Origin: an uncultured Clostridium sp. | Lineage (GTDB): Bacteria; Bacillota; Clostridia; TANB77; CAG-508 | Assembly (NCBI GenBank): GCA_947570695.1 | Contig: CANOVB010000004.1 | Location: 1-64,000, forward strand | Direction: 5' to 3' | DNA: 64,000 bases | Shown: in pieces, positions 19,322-28,449 of the stretch | Layout of the letters: every line of letters starts with the position of its first letter | Numbering within the stretch: the stretch's first letter is position 1 | Notes under the pieces: generated by a model | What the model saw: only the letters and a program-made list of their open reading frames with translations | Databases searched by the model: none | Told to the model about the DNA's origin: nothing | Position numbers and translations under genes: made by a program

Positions 19322-19963
19322 TTATTCTTTAATTTTTACACCTAATAAATAAAGCAAATCTAATGATTGTAACTCATTTATTATAGCCCCTTTTATATCT
19401 TCTATAGATACTGCTATTCCCTCTATATTAGAGCTTGATAAATCAATTCCTTTTAAACTTGTTCCTGAAAAATTGGCTTGTTTTAAATCTGATTTTTCAA
19501 AAAATACATTTTTAAATTTACTTTCTTGAAAATAGCTATTTCTAAGACATACATTATTAAATAATATATTTTCAATACTTGCTAATGAAAAATTTATATA
19601 ACTAGCATTTGTTTCAAAAAAGCTAACATTATATAATCTTGCATCAATAAAGATTCCTCCCGTTATTTTACAATTACAAAATTCACATCTAACAAAACTA
19701 CATTTCTCAAAAGAAGTATTAGAAAAATTACAATTTTCAAATTTTACATTATTAAAACTATTCTTTTCTAATCTACTATTACTAATACTTACATTACAAA
19801 ATATCATATTTTCAAATTCTGTATCACAAATTTGAGCATTTTCGACATTTAACTCATCTACATATTTATTACTTATAATATCTTCTTTTTCTACTATATC
19901 TATAAAATTGTAGAGTTGCTCCATATCCTTTAGTGACATTTCTTTTGGTTTTAATATATTCAT
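19322..19963 (-). CDS. Pentapeptide repeat protein
   Basis: A 213-residue protein. From about residue 40 to 190 it follows the A(D/N)LxX pentapeptide pattern (FENCNFSNTSFEKCSFVRC, later SDLKQANFSGTSLKGIDL), which folds as a right-handed quadrilateral beta helix. Family members include DNA-gyrase protectors and proteins of unknown role; nothing here decides. Ribosome site AAAAGGAGAAAA. It follows the antiporter gene by 80 bases on the same strand. Confidence 0.85.
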   Translation of the reverse strand: MNILKPKEMSLKDMEQLYNFIDIVEKEDIISNKYVDELNVENAQICDTEFENMIFCNVSISNSRLEKNSFNNVKFENCNFSNTSFEKCSFVRCEFCNCKITGGIFIDARLYNVSFFETNASYINFSLASIENILFNNVCLRNSYFQESKFKNVFFEKSDLKQANFSGTSLKGIDLSSSNIEGIAVSIEDIKGAIINELQSLDLLYLLGVKIKE

Positions 19964-20043
19964 TTTTCTCCTTTTATAATACTATATTTAATTCCCAAAA
20001 TTTTCTATATTAATTAACAAATAGATTTGCTATATTAACATTT

Positions 20044-21003
20044 TTATACCTTAAATAGAATTATCATATATATTATATATCCTATTAAATATATTGTTCC
20101 ATTTGGTCTATTCATTTCATTTTTTGGTGGTATTATTGGAAAAAGCGATAATAAAATAGTTCCTAATATTAATATAACCATTTCTACATTATATTTTGTA
20201 TTATAAATTATTGGATTTATAATAGCAGAAGTTCCTATTATAAGTAACATATTGAATATATTAGAACCTATAATATTTCCTATTGCAATATCGCTATTAC
20301 CTTTAATAGCTGCTGTAACACTTGTTACTAGCTCTGGAAGGCTTGTCCCTATTGCAAGTATTGTTAAACTTATTATTTGTTCACTAATATTTAATTTTTG
20401 TGCAATAATTACACTATTATCTACAGTAAAATCTCCACCTAATTTTAAACCTATTATACCTAAAATAATATATATAATATTTTTTATTATAGGTATTTCT
20501 TTTGCATTTTTTTCACTTTTTTCATTATTTTCTTCTTTGTCAAATTGTTCACCTTTTATTCCCATAAATATGGTATATGCTATAAATAAAACAAATAATC
20601 CAATTAATATACCTGCTTCAATTCTAGTTATTTGTGCATTAGTATTACATATTACTAAAAATATAATTGTTAATACTAAACACATTGGTACTTCTATAAG
20701 TCTTGTTTCTCTTTGAAATTTTACAGGATGTATAACAGTTGATAATCCTAAAATTAACATAAGATTGCAAATATTACTTCCTACTATATTCCCAATCGCC
20801 ATATCAGAATGACCTTCTAAAGCAGAAGTTACACTTACAAACAATTCTGGCATTGAAGTTCCTATAGAAACTATAGTTAAACCTATTATTATCTCTGGTA
20901 TATGAAACTTTTTAGCAATATTACTAGCACCATCAACTAATAAATCTGCCCCTTTTATAAGTAATACAAAGCCTATTATTATTAAAATAATTGAAACCAC
21001 CAT
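20044..21003 (-). CDS. Calcium/sodium antiporter (CaCA family, YrbG-like)
   Basis: A 319-residue membrane protein with two inverted halves of about five helices. Both alpha repeats are present: VSIGTSMPELFVSVTSALEG ... IGNIVGSNICN and LAIGTSLPELVTSVTAAIKG ... IGNIIGSNIFN. These carry the ion-binding E residues. A charged central loop (EENNEKSEKN) separates the halves. Exports Ca2+ in exchange for Na+ in the family. GGAGGAG lies before the ATG. It follows the MBL gene by 49 bases, so both are likely one transcript. Confidence 0.92.
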   Translation of the reverse strand: MVVSIILIIIGFVLLIKGADLLVDGASNIAKKFHIPEIIIGLTIVSIGTSMPELFVSVTSALEGHSDMAIGNIVGSNICNLMLILGLSTVIHPVKFQRETRLIEVPMCLVLTIIFLVICNTNAQITRIEAGILIGLFVLFIAYTIFMGIKGEQFDKEENNEKSEKNAKEIPIIKNIIYIILGIIGLKLGGDFTVDNSVIIAQKLNISEQIISLTILAIGTSLPELVTSVTAAIKGNSDIAIGNIIGSNIFNMLLIIGTSAIINPIIYNTKYNVEMVILILGTILLSLFPIIPPKNEMNRPNGTIYLIGYIIYMIILFKV

Positions 21004-21052
21004 ACTTAAATTCTCCTCCTTGTCCTTTTAGACGTTTGTTAATAGACATCCC

Positions 21053-21925
21053 CTAAAGGTCATTCCATAACATTTTGTTTCCTTTAAATTGATATGTGAT
21101 TTTTCCTTCATCATAAAGATAAGATAAATAGGATCTTATTGTGCTTCCTATAAGAACATATTGATTTGCATTCATTATTAAATTATAATCATCAAATATC
21201 CTTTTTAATATCTCCTCAAAAGTTACTTCTGTTTTACAAATATCATATATTTTATCTGATATTTCTTGTATTTTATCTTTATTTAAATTTATTAAATTTA
21301 AAATATTATCTGTTGCTTCACAGTGTGATGGTATGTATAAACTTCCTTTTAAATCTTTTAGCTTTTCTAATGTATTTAAAAATTCTTTTACATCATATAT
21401 GAAAAACAAATGATATTTTGTTATTGTTTCTTCACTAAATAAAGAATCTGCTAAAAAATATACATTATCACTTGTTTTAATTCCAATCATATCAAAAAAA
21501 TGACCTTTTAATTCAAAATATTCTAAACCTTCTGGCAAATTACTTTCTAATTTTTTAACTTTTGATTCTTTTGCAAGTAAGAATTTATTTCTAATATCTT
21601 TAAATGGATAACCTCCATATAAAAATGAAGATTCCAAAATAGGATATTCTGAAAAACTCTTTTCGATATTATAAGCATAAATATCACAACCCACCCTGTC
21701 TTGAATAACTTTATTTCCACCTATATGATCTGCATTAGAATGTGTTGAAATAATGCCTTTTACTTTCCAACCTTGTTCTTCTACAATTTTTAGTATTTTC
21801 TTTCCTGCATCTTTATCATTTCCTGTATCAATAAGATATACATTTTCATCATCAATTTTATATATTCCTATATTAGTAGGATTTTTTATGTAATATGTTT
21901 TTTCTCCAACCTTAATAAGTTCCAT
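21053..21925 (-). CDS. MBL-fold metallo-hydrolase
   Basis: A 290-residue metallo-beta-lactamase fold protein. The metal motif reads STHSNADHIGG, the variant HxNxDH seen in some Clostridia, with later ligands in LADSLF and PSHCEA. Substrate cannot be inferred. It is the first gene of a run with the antiporter and pentapeptide genes. The ATG at 21925 is preceded by an AAGGAG-like site. Confidence 0.8.
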   Translation of the reverse strand: MELIKVGEKTYYIKNPTNIGIYKIDDENVYLIDTGNDKDAGKKILKIVEEQGWKVKGIISTHSNADHIGGNKVIQDRVGCDIYAYNIEKSFSEYPILESSFLYGGYPFKDIRNKFLLAKESKVKKLESNLPEGLEYFELKGHFFDMIGIKTSDNVYFLADSLFSEETITKYHLFFIYDVKEFLNTLEKLKDLKGSLYIPSHCEATDNILNLINLNKDKIQEISDKIYDICKTEVTFEEILKRIFDDYNLIMNANQYVLIGSTIRSYLSYLYDEGKITYQFKGNKMLWNDL

Positions 21926-22287
21926 ATTATATTACTCCTTATTTTTTCATAGTACTATTTATATCATAAAAATATAATTAAGTACATATTTTTACTAAAA
22001 CATTTAATTTTTAAATTCATTTTATCTGTGTCTATTTCTTATATTTATTTTTTTCTTTAGCTTTTGATACTACCAATCTTTAATTTTATAATATACTATT
22101 TTTATGAAAATTTATAATTATATTTTATGTTAACATATGGTATAATATAAGATGTTGATGCAAATCACATTATCCTTATTAGGAGGAATGAATAAGAGAA
22201 CTCTAGATTTTTAATATTTTCTTATGTATTTATATAGAAATTTTATTAAAAATATAGTATAATCTTTACGAAGGTTTTTATATAAAC
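21926..22287. other. AT-rich intergenic stretch with a possible 8-codon leader frame
   Basis: Mostly AT-rich filler. AGGAGGA at 22181 precedes ATG 22188 and an 8-codon frame (MNKRTLDF) ending at 22214. A TATAAT at 22258-22263 with a weak TAGAAA at -35 probably drives the GC-rich 42-residue gene downstream. No other gene is seen. Confidence 0.4.
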
Positions 22288-22322
22288 GCCTTCCGTAAAC
22301 ATTCGGAGGGCTTACCTCTCCG
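22288..22322 (+). promoter_or_regulatory. Alternative hairpins in the leader of the 42-residue gene
   Basis: GCCTTCCG (22288-22295) can pair with CGGAGGGC (22304-22311), while CGGAG (22304-22308) can instead pair with CTCCG (22318-22322). The shared middle strand makes the folds mutually exclusive, as in attenuators. Regulation is inferred only. Confidence 0.4.
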
Positions 22323-22362
22323 AGATGTTGGAATATTTTTTTATCGAGGAGGGTAAAAATCC

Positions 22363-22491
22363 ATGAGGTCTAGAAACAGGTCCCCTGAGGAAGTGCAAAG
22401 GATCAAGCGGCAGTGTGCCACCATTCTGCTGTGCATTGCTGGTCTGGTGCTCGGCATCTTTATCGGCAATGTGATTCCCCCGCTGTTTTAA
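22363..22491 (+). CDS. Small single-span membrane protein, 42 residues, GC-rich
   Basis: ATG 22363 follows GAGGAGGG. The product begins MRSRNRSPEEVQRIKRQC (basic, cytoplasmic side) and then has a 20-residue hydrophobic helix (ATILLCIAGLVLGIFIGNVI) and ends PPLF. Codons use C and G in third positions, unlike neighbours. A promoter-like box lies upstream and a strong terminator downstream, so it is a free-standing unit. It resembles no family I recognise; small inner-membrane regulators or toxin-like peptides are possible. Confidence 0.7.
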   Translation: MRSRNRSPEEVQRIKRQCATILLCIAGLVLGIFIGNVIPPLF

Positions 22492-22524
22492 ACAATCAGC
22501 CCGCATAGTCCTGTTAAGTCTCGC

Positions 22525-22560
22525 GCCCCAAAACTGCAAAGTTTTGGGGCTTCCCTTTTA
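22525..22560 (+). terminator. GC-rich terminator of the 42-residue gene
   Basis: GCCCCAAAAC/GTTTTGGGGC, perfect 10-bp stem, 6-base loop, then TTCCCTTTT. Confidence 0.85.
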
Positions 22561-22615
22561 CCATTTTTATGATATAATAATTAAAAATTGTATATAGAAA
22601 GGAAAATATACATAT

Positions 22616-23482
22616 ATGGAAATCAATATAAACCCGATTGGAATAGGTACTTATAATCTTGATTTAGAAAATGCTGAAAGTACTTTAAATGCTTTATTAT
22701 ATTCTGTAAATAAGGGTCAAAATTTTATAAGTACAAGTTTAATTTATAATAATTATAATGTAGTCAATTTCTTAAATAACTTTTTTAAAAAAATAGACAG
22801 AAAAAATATTTTTCTTACTTGCCATCTAGAAGCTTTCATAGAAAAAAAAGAAGATGTTGAAAAACAAGTAGATGAATATTTAACTCGAATGGGTATTGAT
22901 TACATAGATGCACTTCAAGTTCATGCTTCTTATGTTTCTAAAATTCCTTTAATTGAGACTTATGAAGAAATTAATAATTTAGTAAAAAAAGGAAAAATAA
23001 AATATTTATCTGCTAGTAATACTAATTTTGATGAGTTAAAAGAGTTACAAAAACATTTTAATATTTTTAGTTTTGAAGGTGTATATAATTTAGAATGTAA
23101 ATATTATGAAAATATTGGACTAATAGATTTTTGCCATAAAAACAATATAAAATTTATTGCCTATCAAGCACTAAGAAGAAATAATATTGCTAAAATGAAT
23201 TACCCATTTTTAATAAAAATGGCTGAAAAATATAATAAAACTCAAAATCAAATACTTATTAATTGGCTTGTAAAAGAGAAAAGGCTAAATCCTCTTATTA
23301 AAACTAACACAATTAAAAATATTGATTCTAATTTGGATGCCTTAAACTTTACTCTTGATAAAACTGATATAGAAATTTTAAATCAATTTCAAGATAAAAG
23401 ATTTAATGATATAAAAATTGATTGGAAAAATAATGGTGGAATTACTATTGACAAATTAGCAAGTCAATTTAAAATTATGTAA
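22616..23482 (+). CDS. Aldo/keto reductase homologue, catalytic tetrad incomplete
   Basis: A 288-residue TIM-barrel protein with the AKR course: GIGTYNL near the start, GIDYIDALQVHA (His kept), GKIKYLSASN, and the C-terminal NQILINWLVKEK. The usual Asp of the GxxxxDTAxxYG motif reads Ser here (FISTSLIYNNY), with Tyr kept, and the catalytic Lys position reads within FLTCHLE, where I see no Lys. It may be a non-reducing homologue or a relaxed copy. Ribosome site GAAAGGAAAA; a TATAAT box lies near 22571. It ends facing the next gene over a hairpin repeat. Confidence 0.75.
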   Translation: MEININPIGIGTYNLDLENAESTLNALLYSVNKGQNFISTSLIYNNYNVVNFLNNFFKKIDRKNIFLTCHLEAFIEKKEDVEKQVDEYLTRMGIDYIDALQVHASYVSKIPLIETYEEINNLVKKGKIKYLSASNTNFDELKELQKHFNIFSFEGVYNLECKYYENIGLIDFCHKNNIKFIAYQALRRNNIAKMNYPFLIKMAEKYNKTQNQILINWLVKEKRLNPLIKTNTIKNIDSNLDALNFTLDKTDIEILNQFQDKRFNDIKIDWKNNGGITIDKLASQFKIM

Positions 23483-23499
23483 AAAATTTATAAACAATA

Positions 23500-23615
23500 G
23501 TAGTGAGCAATATTTAATATGTAAAATATAAATTATTTTCCTGTTAAAGAACAAAAGTGGATAATATATAATATGTAAAAAATAAGACTTTACTTAATTA
23601 TCCACATTTTTGTTT
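23500..23615. repeat. Dispersed ~65-bp repeat, copy A (with a partial second copy)
   Basis: The full copy at about 23545-23610 has the outer stem GTGGATAAT/ATTATCCAC and inner GTAAA/TTTAC, then a T-run. A partial copy at 23500-23540 repeats AACAATAG and AATATGTAAAA. It separates two convergent genes and may terminate both. Confidence 0.55.
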
Positions 23616-23620
23616 CATTC

Positions 23621-24412
23621 TTATACTTCTTCATACATCTTTGCTAATTTATTAGCTATATCATAACTTTTTTTATAAAATTCTAATGGTGTTAATTTTA
23701 GATAATTATATCTATATACAGATTCTAAAGTAATATATCCATCAAAATTTTCTTTTTTTAAATTATACATTGTCTCTTTCCAATCAATGGTTCCATCAAA
23801 TGGTAATAAATGTAAATCATCTGATTTATCATTATCATGTAAATGTACTGCAAATATTTTATTCTTAAATTTGTCAAACTTAAACTCATCATTAAAGTGT
23901 AAATGACAATGCCCTGAATCATAACAAATACCTACATTACTTTCTTTTATATTGTCTATAATATATTCTAAATATCCCTTTATTTTTGTATTTTCAAAAG
24001 CTATTTTTATATTTTTATCTTTTGCATAATTTACTATTTTATACAGTCTGCTTAATCCTATCTCATTATACATTGGTGCATTTTTTCCACTTGTTAAATG
24101 CATAACAACCATTGAAATATTATAATTTTTGCAAATCTCAATATCTTTTATGTATTTTTCTACTAATTTTTCTCCTTCTGCATTCTCTTCCCAAATTGAA
24201 TTAATGCCTTTATAAGATAAATGTGCAAATATAATTTCTAGCCCAATTTTATTCATATATTCTATATAATTAGCCCAATTATGTTCATTATACTCATTAC
24301 CTTCTAAGTGTATAAAAACATTTTTAAATCCTGCTTCTTTTATCGAATCTAGGATATCTTTATCACTAATATTTTTATTATCATTACTTACAATTACAGC
24401 AACCTCTTTCAT
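23621..24412 (-). CDS. Sugar phosphate isomerase/epimerase-like TIM barrel protein
   Basis: A 263-residue protein of the AP-endonuclease-2/xylose-isomerase-like TIM barrel superfamily. Metal-ligand motifs are visible: VVMHLTSG, IAFENTKI (Glu), ICYDSGHCHLH (Asp/His), VHLHDNDK and DGTIDW, TLES (final Glu). Members isomerise or epimerise small sugars; the substrate is not evident. It follows the 268-residue gene by 60 bases on the same strand. Confidence 0.85.
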   Translation of the reverse strand: MKEVAVIVSNDNKNISDKDILDSIKEAGFKNVFIHLEGNEYNEHNWANYIEYMNKIGLEIIFAHLSYKGINSIWEENAEGEKLVEKYIKDIEICKNYNISMVVMHLTSGKNAPMYNEIGLSRLYKIVNYAKDKNIKIAFENTKIKGYLEYIIDNIKESNVGICYDSGHCHLHFNDEFKFDKFKNKIFAVHLHDNDKSDDLHLLPFDGTIDWKETMYNLKKENFDGYITLESVYRYNYLKLTPLEFYKKSYDIANKLAKMYEEV

Positions 24413-24472
24413 TATTTAGCTCCTTTTAAAGAATTTAAATTATACTATATTTAAACTTATTACTAATTAATT

Positions 24473-25279
24473 TCATTTAGCTTCTTGTTTTTCATTAAAA
24501 TTTTTTGATTGTCGAAGCATTTCTTTTTTTACTTCATTTAAACTCCCAAGCTCCTCTTGCTCTTCCAAAGTTTCTTTTCCTAGCTCTTGAGTGCTTTTTG
24601 CCTTTTTAGGTGTATGTATTATCTCTAATTCACCATTAAAAATAGTAGCATTTGGAAATAATTTTGTAATTTCCTGAAGCTCTTCATCACTATATGTTCT
24701 TGTTTTTGTACATATTCCGTTTACTAATGTAGCTGGAATTCCCTCTGGTATTGCTGACCAGTCACAATATGGTAATAAACTTTTTATATGAAAATCTCTT
24801 CCACAAGGTGAAAATGGTTCAATAATTTTGGAAAACATCTCTATTTCTTTACTTGTATATATTTTGCTAATTTGCTCTGGATTTAATTGTTTAATTTTTA
24901 TATATTCAAAAAAATCCAAATGCAATAATTTCTCCATAACTAGATTTGTACTATCTAAAAATAATATAGCTCGATTATTATCCCTTGATTTTAATCTTTG
25001 CATATTTAATATTTTAGCTCTATTACTATTTGTGCCTTCTTCTAAATGTATTTTATCAACAAAAGCACAAAATACTGCTTCTCTCTCACTTTCTATTTCT
25101 CCAAACCATTCACTTGCTAATATTCCATATTGTGAAATTGCTCTTAATGAATCCAAAGAACTATCACAACGATGATTAATCATTCCTGGTAATATTTCAG
25201 CTTTTCTATCTTTCTGTGGAAAAGGTTGTATGTCTATTTTTTTACTTTCCTCCAAAAAGCTTAGATATAATTGTTCCAA
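24473..25279 (-). CDS. Hypothetical protein, start uncertain, possibly 5'-broken
   Basis: I do not recognise this protein. The frame starts with TTG at 25279 without a ribosome site, and it remains open upstream to about 25375 (KEVEYRLLSEYQFFDDDIGP) without any ATG, GTG or TTG. So the true 5' end may be lost or frameshifted. The body has SLDSLRAISQYGILASEWFG and EREAVFCAFVDKI, hydrophilic and cytoplasmic, and a charged C-terminal tail with coiled-coil character. SLRAISQYGI resembles the entry motif of ADP-ribosyltransferase folds only superficially. Confidence 0.5.
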   Translation of the reverse strand: MEQLYLSFLEESKKIDIQPFPQKDRKAEILPGMINHRCDSSLDSLRAISQYGILASEWFGEIESEREAVFCAFVDKIHLEEGTNSNRAKILNMQRLKSRDNNRAILFLDSTNLVMEKLLHLDFFEYIKIKQLNPEQISKIYTSKEIEMFSKIIEPFSPCGRDFHIKSLLPYCDWSAIPEGIPATLVNGICTKTRTYSDEELQEITKLFPNATIFNGELEIIHTPKKAKSTQELGKETLEEQEELGSLNEVKKEMLRQSKNFNEKQEAK

Positions 25280-25623
25280 GTTTTTAACTACTATTGGTCC
25301 AATATCATCATCAAAAAATTGATATTCAGATAATAATCTATATTCGACTTCTTTATCTCCAAGATTTGCCCCTTTTATTATCCTTTACTATTTCCTACTT
25401 TCTTATGTAATATCTTTATATGAAAAAATTATATCAAATATATATACTATTTACAATAATAAATTGGCTTACTGATATAGTTAAATCAATCCTTTAATGA
25501 AATTAAACTGGAAAGAAAGTTTTTATAATGATGTACTTTCTGGAAAAGCTGAATATTTTAGTTATTTAGTTGATACTAGTAAAAAGTAATAAAAATAAGC
25601 CTGTATACAGGCTTATTTTTATA
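25280..25623. other. Intergenic stretch with gene remnants and a terminator
   Basis: 25280-25375 continues the frame of the hypothetical protein. On the plus strand ATG 25497 opens a 30-codon frame (NWKESFYNDVLSGKAEYFSY, stop 25587-25589) with no ribosome site, possibly a remnant. A near-perfect hairpin AAATAAGCC/GGCTTATTT at 25592-25619 terminates the PAP2 gene and any plus-strand transcript. Confidence 0.5.
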
Positions 25624-26277
25624 TTAAAGTTCTAAACCATCTTTTTTATCTCTTTCTAATAATTTATTTATTGTACTTATATAAATAACTAAATATGAAA
25701 TTGATATTAAAAATCCTGCTAAAACATCACTTGTATAATGTACTCCTAGATAAATTCTACTAATTCCTATCAAAATTATTAATATACTTAAAAATATAAT
25801 TAAGGTTGATTTTAAATATTTATTTTTTATATATTTATATATAAGATATATTATAAAACCATAAAATGCCATACTTATCATTGAATGTCCAGATGGAAAA
25901 CTATAACCGGTTTCATCAATAATTCTATAATCTGTTGGTCTATGCCTTTGTAAAATATTTTTTAAGGTTATATTTAAGCCTGTTATAATACATAAATTTG
26001 TAATTATAGATATTCCTATTTTTTTATTTTTAATAAAAATCAATAATAATATTGTAATTACAATTAAAGCAATACTGCCACCAAGATTTGTAATAAATTT
26101 TGCAATAGGAGTAACAAAATCTGATATTAAAAAGTCAGAAATAATTTTATACCCTATAATATCTCCCTTTATAATTTCTTTATTAAATACATCTTTAGCT
26201 AAAGCAAAAAAACCTACTAAACAAATAACTAATAATATCCATTTTAAGTTCTTAATTATAAACCCTTTTACTTTCAT
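25624..26277 (-). CDS. PAP2-family membrane phosphatase
   Basis: A 217-residue integral membrane protein with six hydrophobic segments. The three phosphatase motifs are present: KNILQRHRP (KxxxxxxRP), PSGHSM and SRIYLGVHYTSD (SRxxxxxHxxxD). Likely dephosphorylates lipid phosphates such as undecaprenyl- or phosphatidylglycerol-phosphate at the outer face. It stands alone and ends in a strong hairpin. Confidence 0.92.
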   Translation of the reverse strand: MKVKGFIIKNLKWILLVICLVGFFALAKDVFNKEIIKGDIIGYKIISDFLISDFVTPIAKFITNLGGSIALIVITILLLIFIKNKKIGISIITNLCIITGLNITLKNILQRHRPTDYRIIDETGYSFPSGHSMISMAFYGFIIYLIYKYIKNKYLKSTLIIFLSILIILIGISRIYLGVHYTSDVLAGFLISISYLVIYISTINKLLERDKKDGLEL

Positions 26278-26408
26278 TTTTACCTCTTATTATTTTATCA
26301 ATAGGAATTCTAACACTTGCCTATCCAGACTGTAAAACCTTTTATAATGTTATAAACTTTCTAGCTCCATTTTCTAATTATTCTGCTATAATATTTACAT
26401 TATACTTC

Positions 26409-26921
26409 TTACATTTTTCCATTTACCATAAATTTATTGCCTGTAATGTGATAAATATTTGGTATATTATTTCTTAATCTAACTTTATCTTCTGAATATT
26501 TATCTTCATTAATATCACAAGCCACTACTTTTCCAACTATGATGTTATGGTTTCCAGTTTCTATTTCATTTTCAAAAATGCAATCAATATTTACAATACA
26601 TTCTTCTATTCTTTTACATTTTAGTTTTTTAGAATTATAAGGTGTTAAATTAGTAAATTCAAATTCACTTATATTTCTATCCACTCTTTCTCCTGCCTTA
26701 TATAACTTTTCTAACATATTCTCTTGTGGAATTCCGACTATAAATTGCTTAGTTTCTTTTATATTCTCATAAGTATCTGTTTTAGGAGAAATAGCTATTG
26801 CTACCATACTATCTGGTTTAGTAGAACAATTCATAAACATTCCAAAAGGTGCTACATTTTCTATATTATCTTTACTTATTGTAGATACTAATATAACTGG
26901 TGATGGTTGAGTTACATACAC
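26409..26921 (-). CDS. Flavin reductase family (FMN-binding split barrel) protein, 5' end uncertain
   Basis: Recognised by YVTQPSPVILVSTISKD, VAPFGMFM, TDTYENIKETKQFIVG and the GNHNIIVGKVVACD stretch. The GTG at 26921 lacks a ribosome site, and the frame continues upstream through EKIEILDKIEKI to a stop. An ATG there, at the head of an A6 tract, is one base out of frame; one more A would join them. So the natural protein is probably about 13 residues longer and the tract is either an error or a slippage site. Function: NAD(P)H-flavin reduction or related FMN chemistry. Confidence 0.8.
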   Translation of the reverse strand: MYVTQPSPVILVSTISKDNIENVAPFGMFMNCSTKPDSMVAIAISPKTDTYENIKETKQFIVGIPQENMLEKLYKAGERVDRNISEFEFTNLTPYNSKKLKCKRIEECIVNIDCIFENEIETGNHNIIVGKVVACDINEDKYSEDKVRLRNNIPNIYHITGNKFMVNGKM

Positions 26922-27055
26922 AATTTTTTCAATTTTATCTAATATCTCTATTTTTTCATATTAAAATACTTCTTTATTTTTTTGTACTCCTTTATTAAAT
27001 TCTCATCTATGCAATTTCCTAATTTATTAGCAAAAGCCATTCAAATGAACGGCCT

Positions 27056-27574
27056 CTATTTTTTTATACTATCAATAATTGTTTCTAATTCTCTTAGTGA
27101 TTTATTTATAAATTTTCTATTTATTCCAATTACTGGAATATTATACTTTTTTATTTTATTATATAATTTTTCTATAAATAATCCCATTCTTTTTTCCATA
27201 CCATTATTAGTATATATGTAATTAACACAACATGAAGGGGATTGTTCAATACCTAAAATAGCTATAACATTATAACCATTTTCTATAATACTTATTACTT
27301 GTCTTTCAACTTCTTCAGATATTTTTTCGCAATGTTCATTAAATTTTTCTGTATCATATTTTGAAATTCCCTTAGGCTGTCTTATTAAATTATTTTCAAA
27401 AGTAGCTTCTGTGCAAGGCATCTGAATTATATTAATATCATTTTCAATCAATAAATTCATAAATGGTTTAATAGATGAGCGCCATTCATACTTCACAATT
27501 CCTTGAGCCTGATAGGCTTGTGCCATTAGGCAAAAAGGAACAAATATAAAATTTTTACTTCTATTATCTATCAT
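27056..27574 (-). CDS. TudS-related putative desulfidase (DUF523-like)
   Basis: A 172-residue protein with conserved cysteines in VPFCLMAQAYQAQG, MPCTEATF and GIEQSPSCCV, as in the TudS (thiouracil desulfidase)/DUF523 family, where three cysteines hold a 4Fe-4S cluster. The CD3072-type subgroup is the closest match I recall. Its ATG overlaps (ATGA) the end of the decayed gene upstream, so the two were once an operon. Confidence 0.75.
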   Translation of the reverse strand: MIDNRSKNFIFVPFCLMAQAYQAQGIVKYEWRSSIKPFMNLLIENDINIIQMPCTEATFENNLIRQPKGISKYDTEKFNEHCEKISEEVERQVISIIENGYNVIAILGIEQSPSCCVNYIYTNNGMEKRMGLFIEKLYNKIKKYNIPVIGINRKFINKSLRELETIIDSIKK

Positions 27575-28345
27575 AAATATTCTCCTGATATATCTATATC
27601 TTTATATTTCTCAAGTAGTTCATTGGCTTTTTCTAAAAGTAATTTATCAAAATTTTAGCTGTTGATTCTATAATCTCATTTGTTAAATCCTTATTTGATA
27701 TTGGCATTCCTAATAAACATTGTGGTTCTATTGTTTTTGGAACGAATCCTCTAATTAATAATTGATTTTTTAATTCAAAATCATCTTTAAAGTCTTTTAA
27801 AGGAAATTCAATTTTTATATTGTATTTTTCGAAAAAACTTTTAAATCTTTCTAATAATAAATCTTGTTCTATTGCAAATAATTGACTTTTTCTCGCACCA
27901 TCTACTACTAATTTTATATTCATTTTGTTACTTAATATAATAGACATTACATACATAGACAATCTACAAGATAAACAATTAAATTGTGATATAGTAGTTT
28001 CTCCATATTCTTTTAAAATATCACTCATTTTTTTATTATAAAACAAGTTCAAAAATTCTCTCCATATAGCTTCTGTTCTTTTAACTTTCAAGATTTCAAC
28101 TTTATCATTACCATATTTTTTTCTTTTATAGTCTAGCTTATCAATTACTGTTAGTATATCTTAAACTTTAAATAATTTTTTTTAATATGATCAAATTCTA
28201 TTCTTCTTTCAACTTTTGTATTAATAGCAAATAAAGTATTTAGCATTATTAGTGTTTCTTGTTCATTATCATAATAGATAACAGTTCTATCAAAATAAAA
28301 AATATCATCCTTTTCAGAATAATATTTGCATCTATCTGCTCTGTT
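27573..28345 (-). pseudogene. Decayed gene, possibly PP-loop ATPase-like, beside tRNA-Leu
   Basis: Three frames join into one plausible protein: 28345-28150 (DRTVIYYDNEQETLIML), a shift near 28150, then 28150-27633 (EILKVKRTEAIWREFLN, FNCLSCRLSMY, VVDGARKSQLFAIEQ, TIEPQCLLGMP), and a last shift near 27650 giving a tail that ends in TGA overlapping the next ATG. The 5' part has no start and abuts the tRNA-Leu 3' end. CLSC and DGARKSQ recall the nucleotide alpha-hydrolase (PP-loop) superfamily, but I am not sure. At least two single-base breaks make it non-functional unless they are sequence errors. Confidence 0.6.
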
Positions 28346-28365
28346 AATTCAAACAGATACATTGT

Positions 28366-28449
28366 TGGTGCCTGAGGCGGGACTCGAACCCGCATGGTTT
28401 CCCGCACGATTTTGAGTCGTGTGCGTCTGCCAATTCCGCCACTCAGGCA
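28366..28449 (-). tRNA. tRNA-Leu (anticodon CAA), CCA encoded
   Basis: An 81-base cloverleaf plus CCA. Acceptor TGCCTGA/TCAGGCA, anticodon stem CACGA/TCGTG with loop CTCAAAA (anticodon CAA, reads UUG), and T-arm GGGTTCGAGTCCC. The extra arm fits the long-arm leucine class, though it is short. A decayed gene lies directly at its 3' side. Confidence 0.95.

Noticed and set aside
24473..25279. ADP-ribosyltransferase call for the 268-residue protein
   Set aside because: Only a short superficial resemblance; catalytic residues could not be placed.
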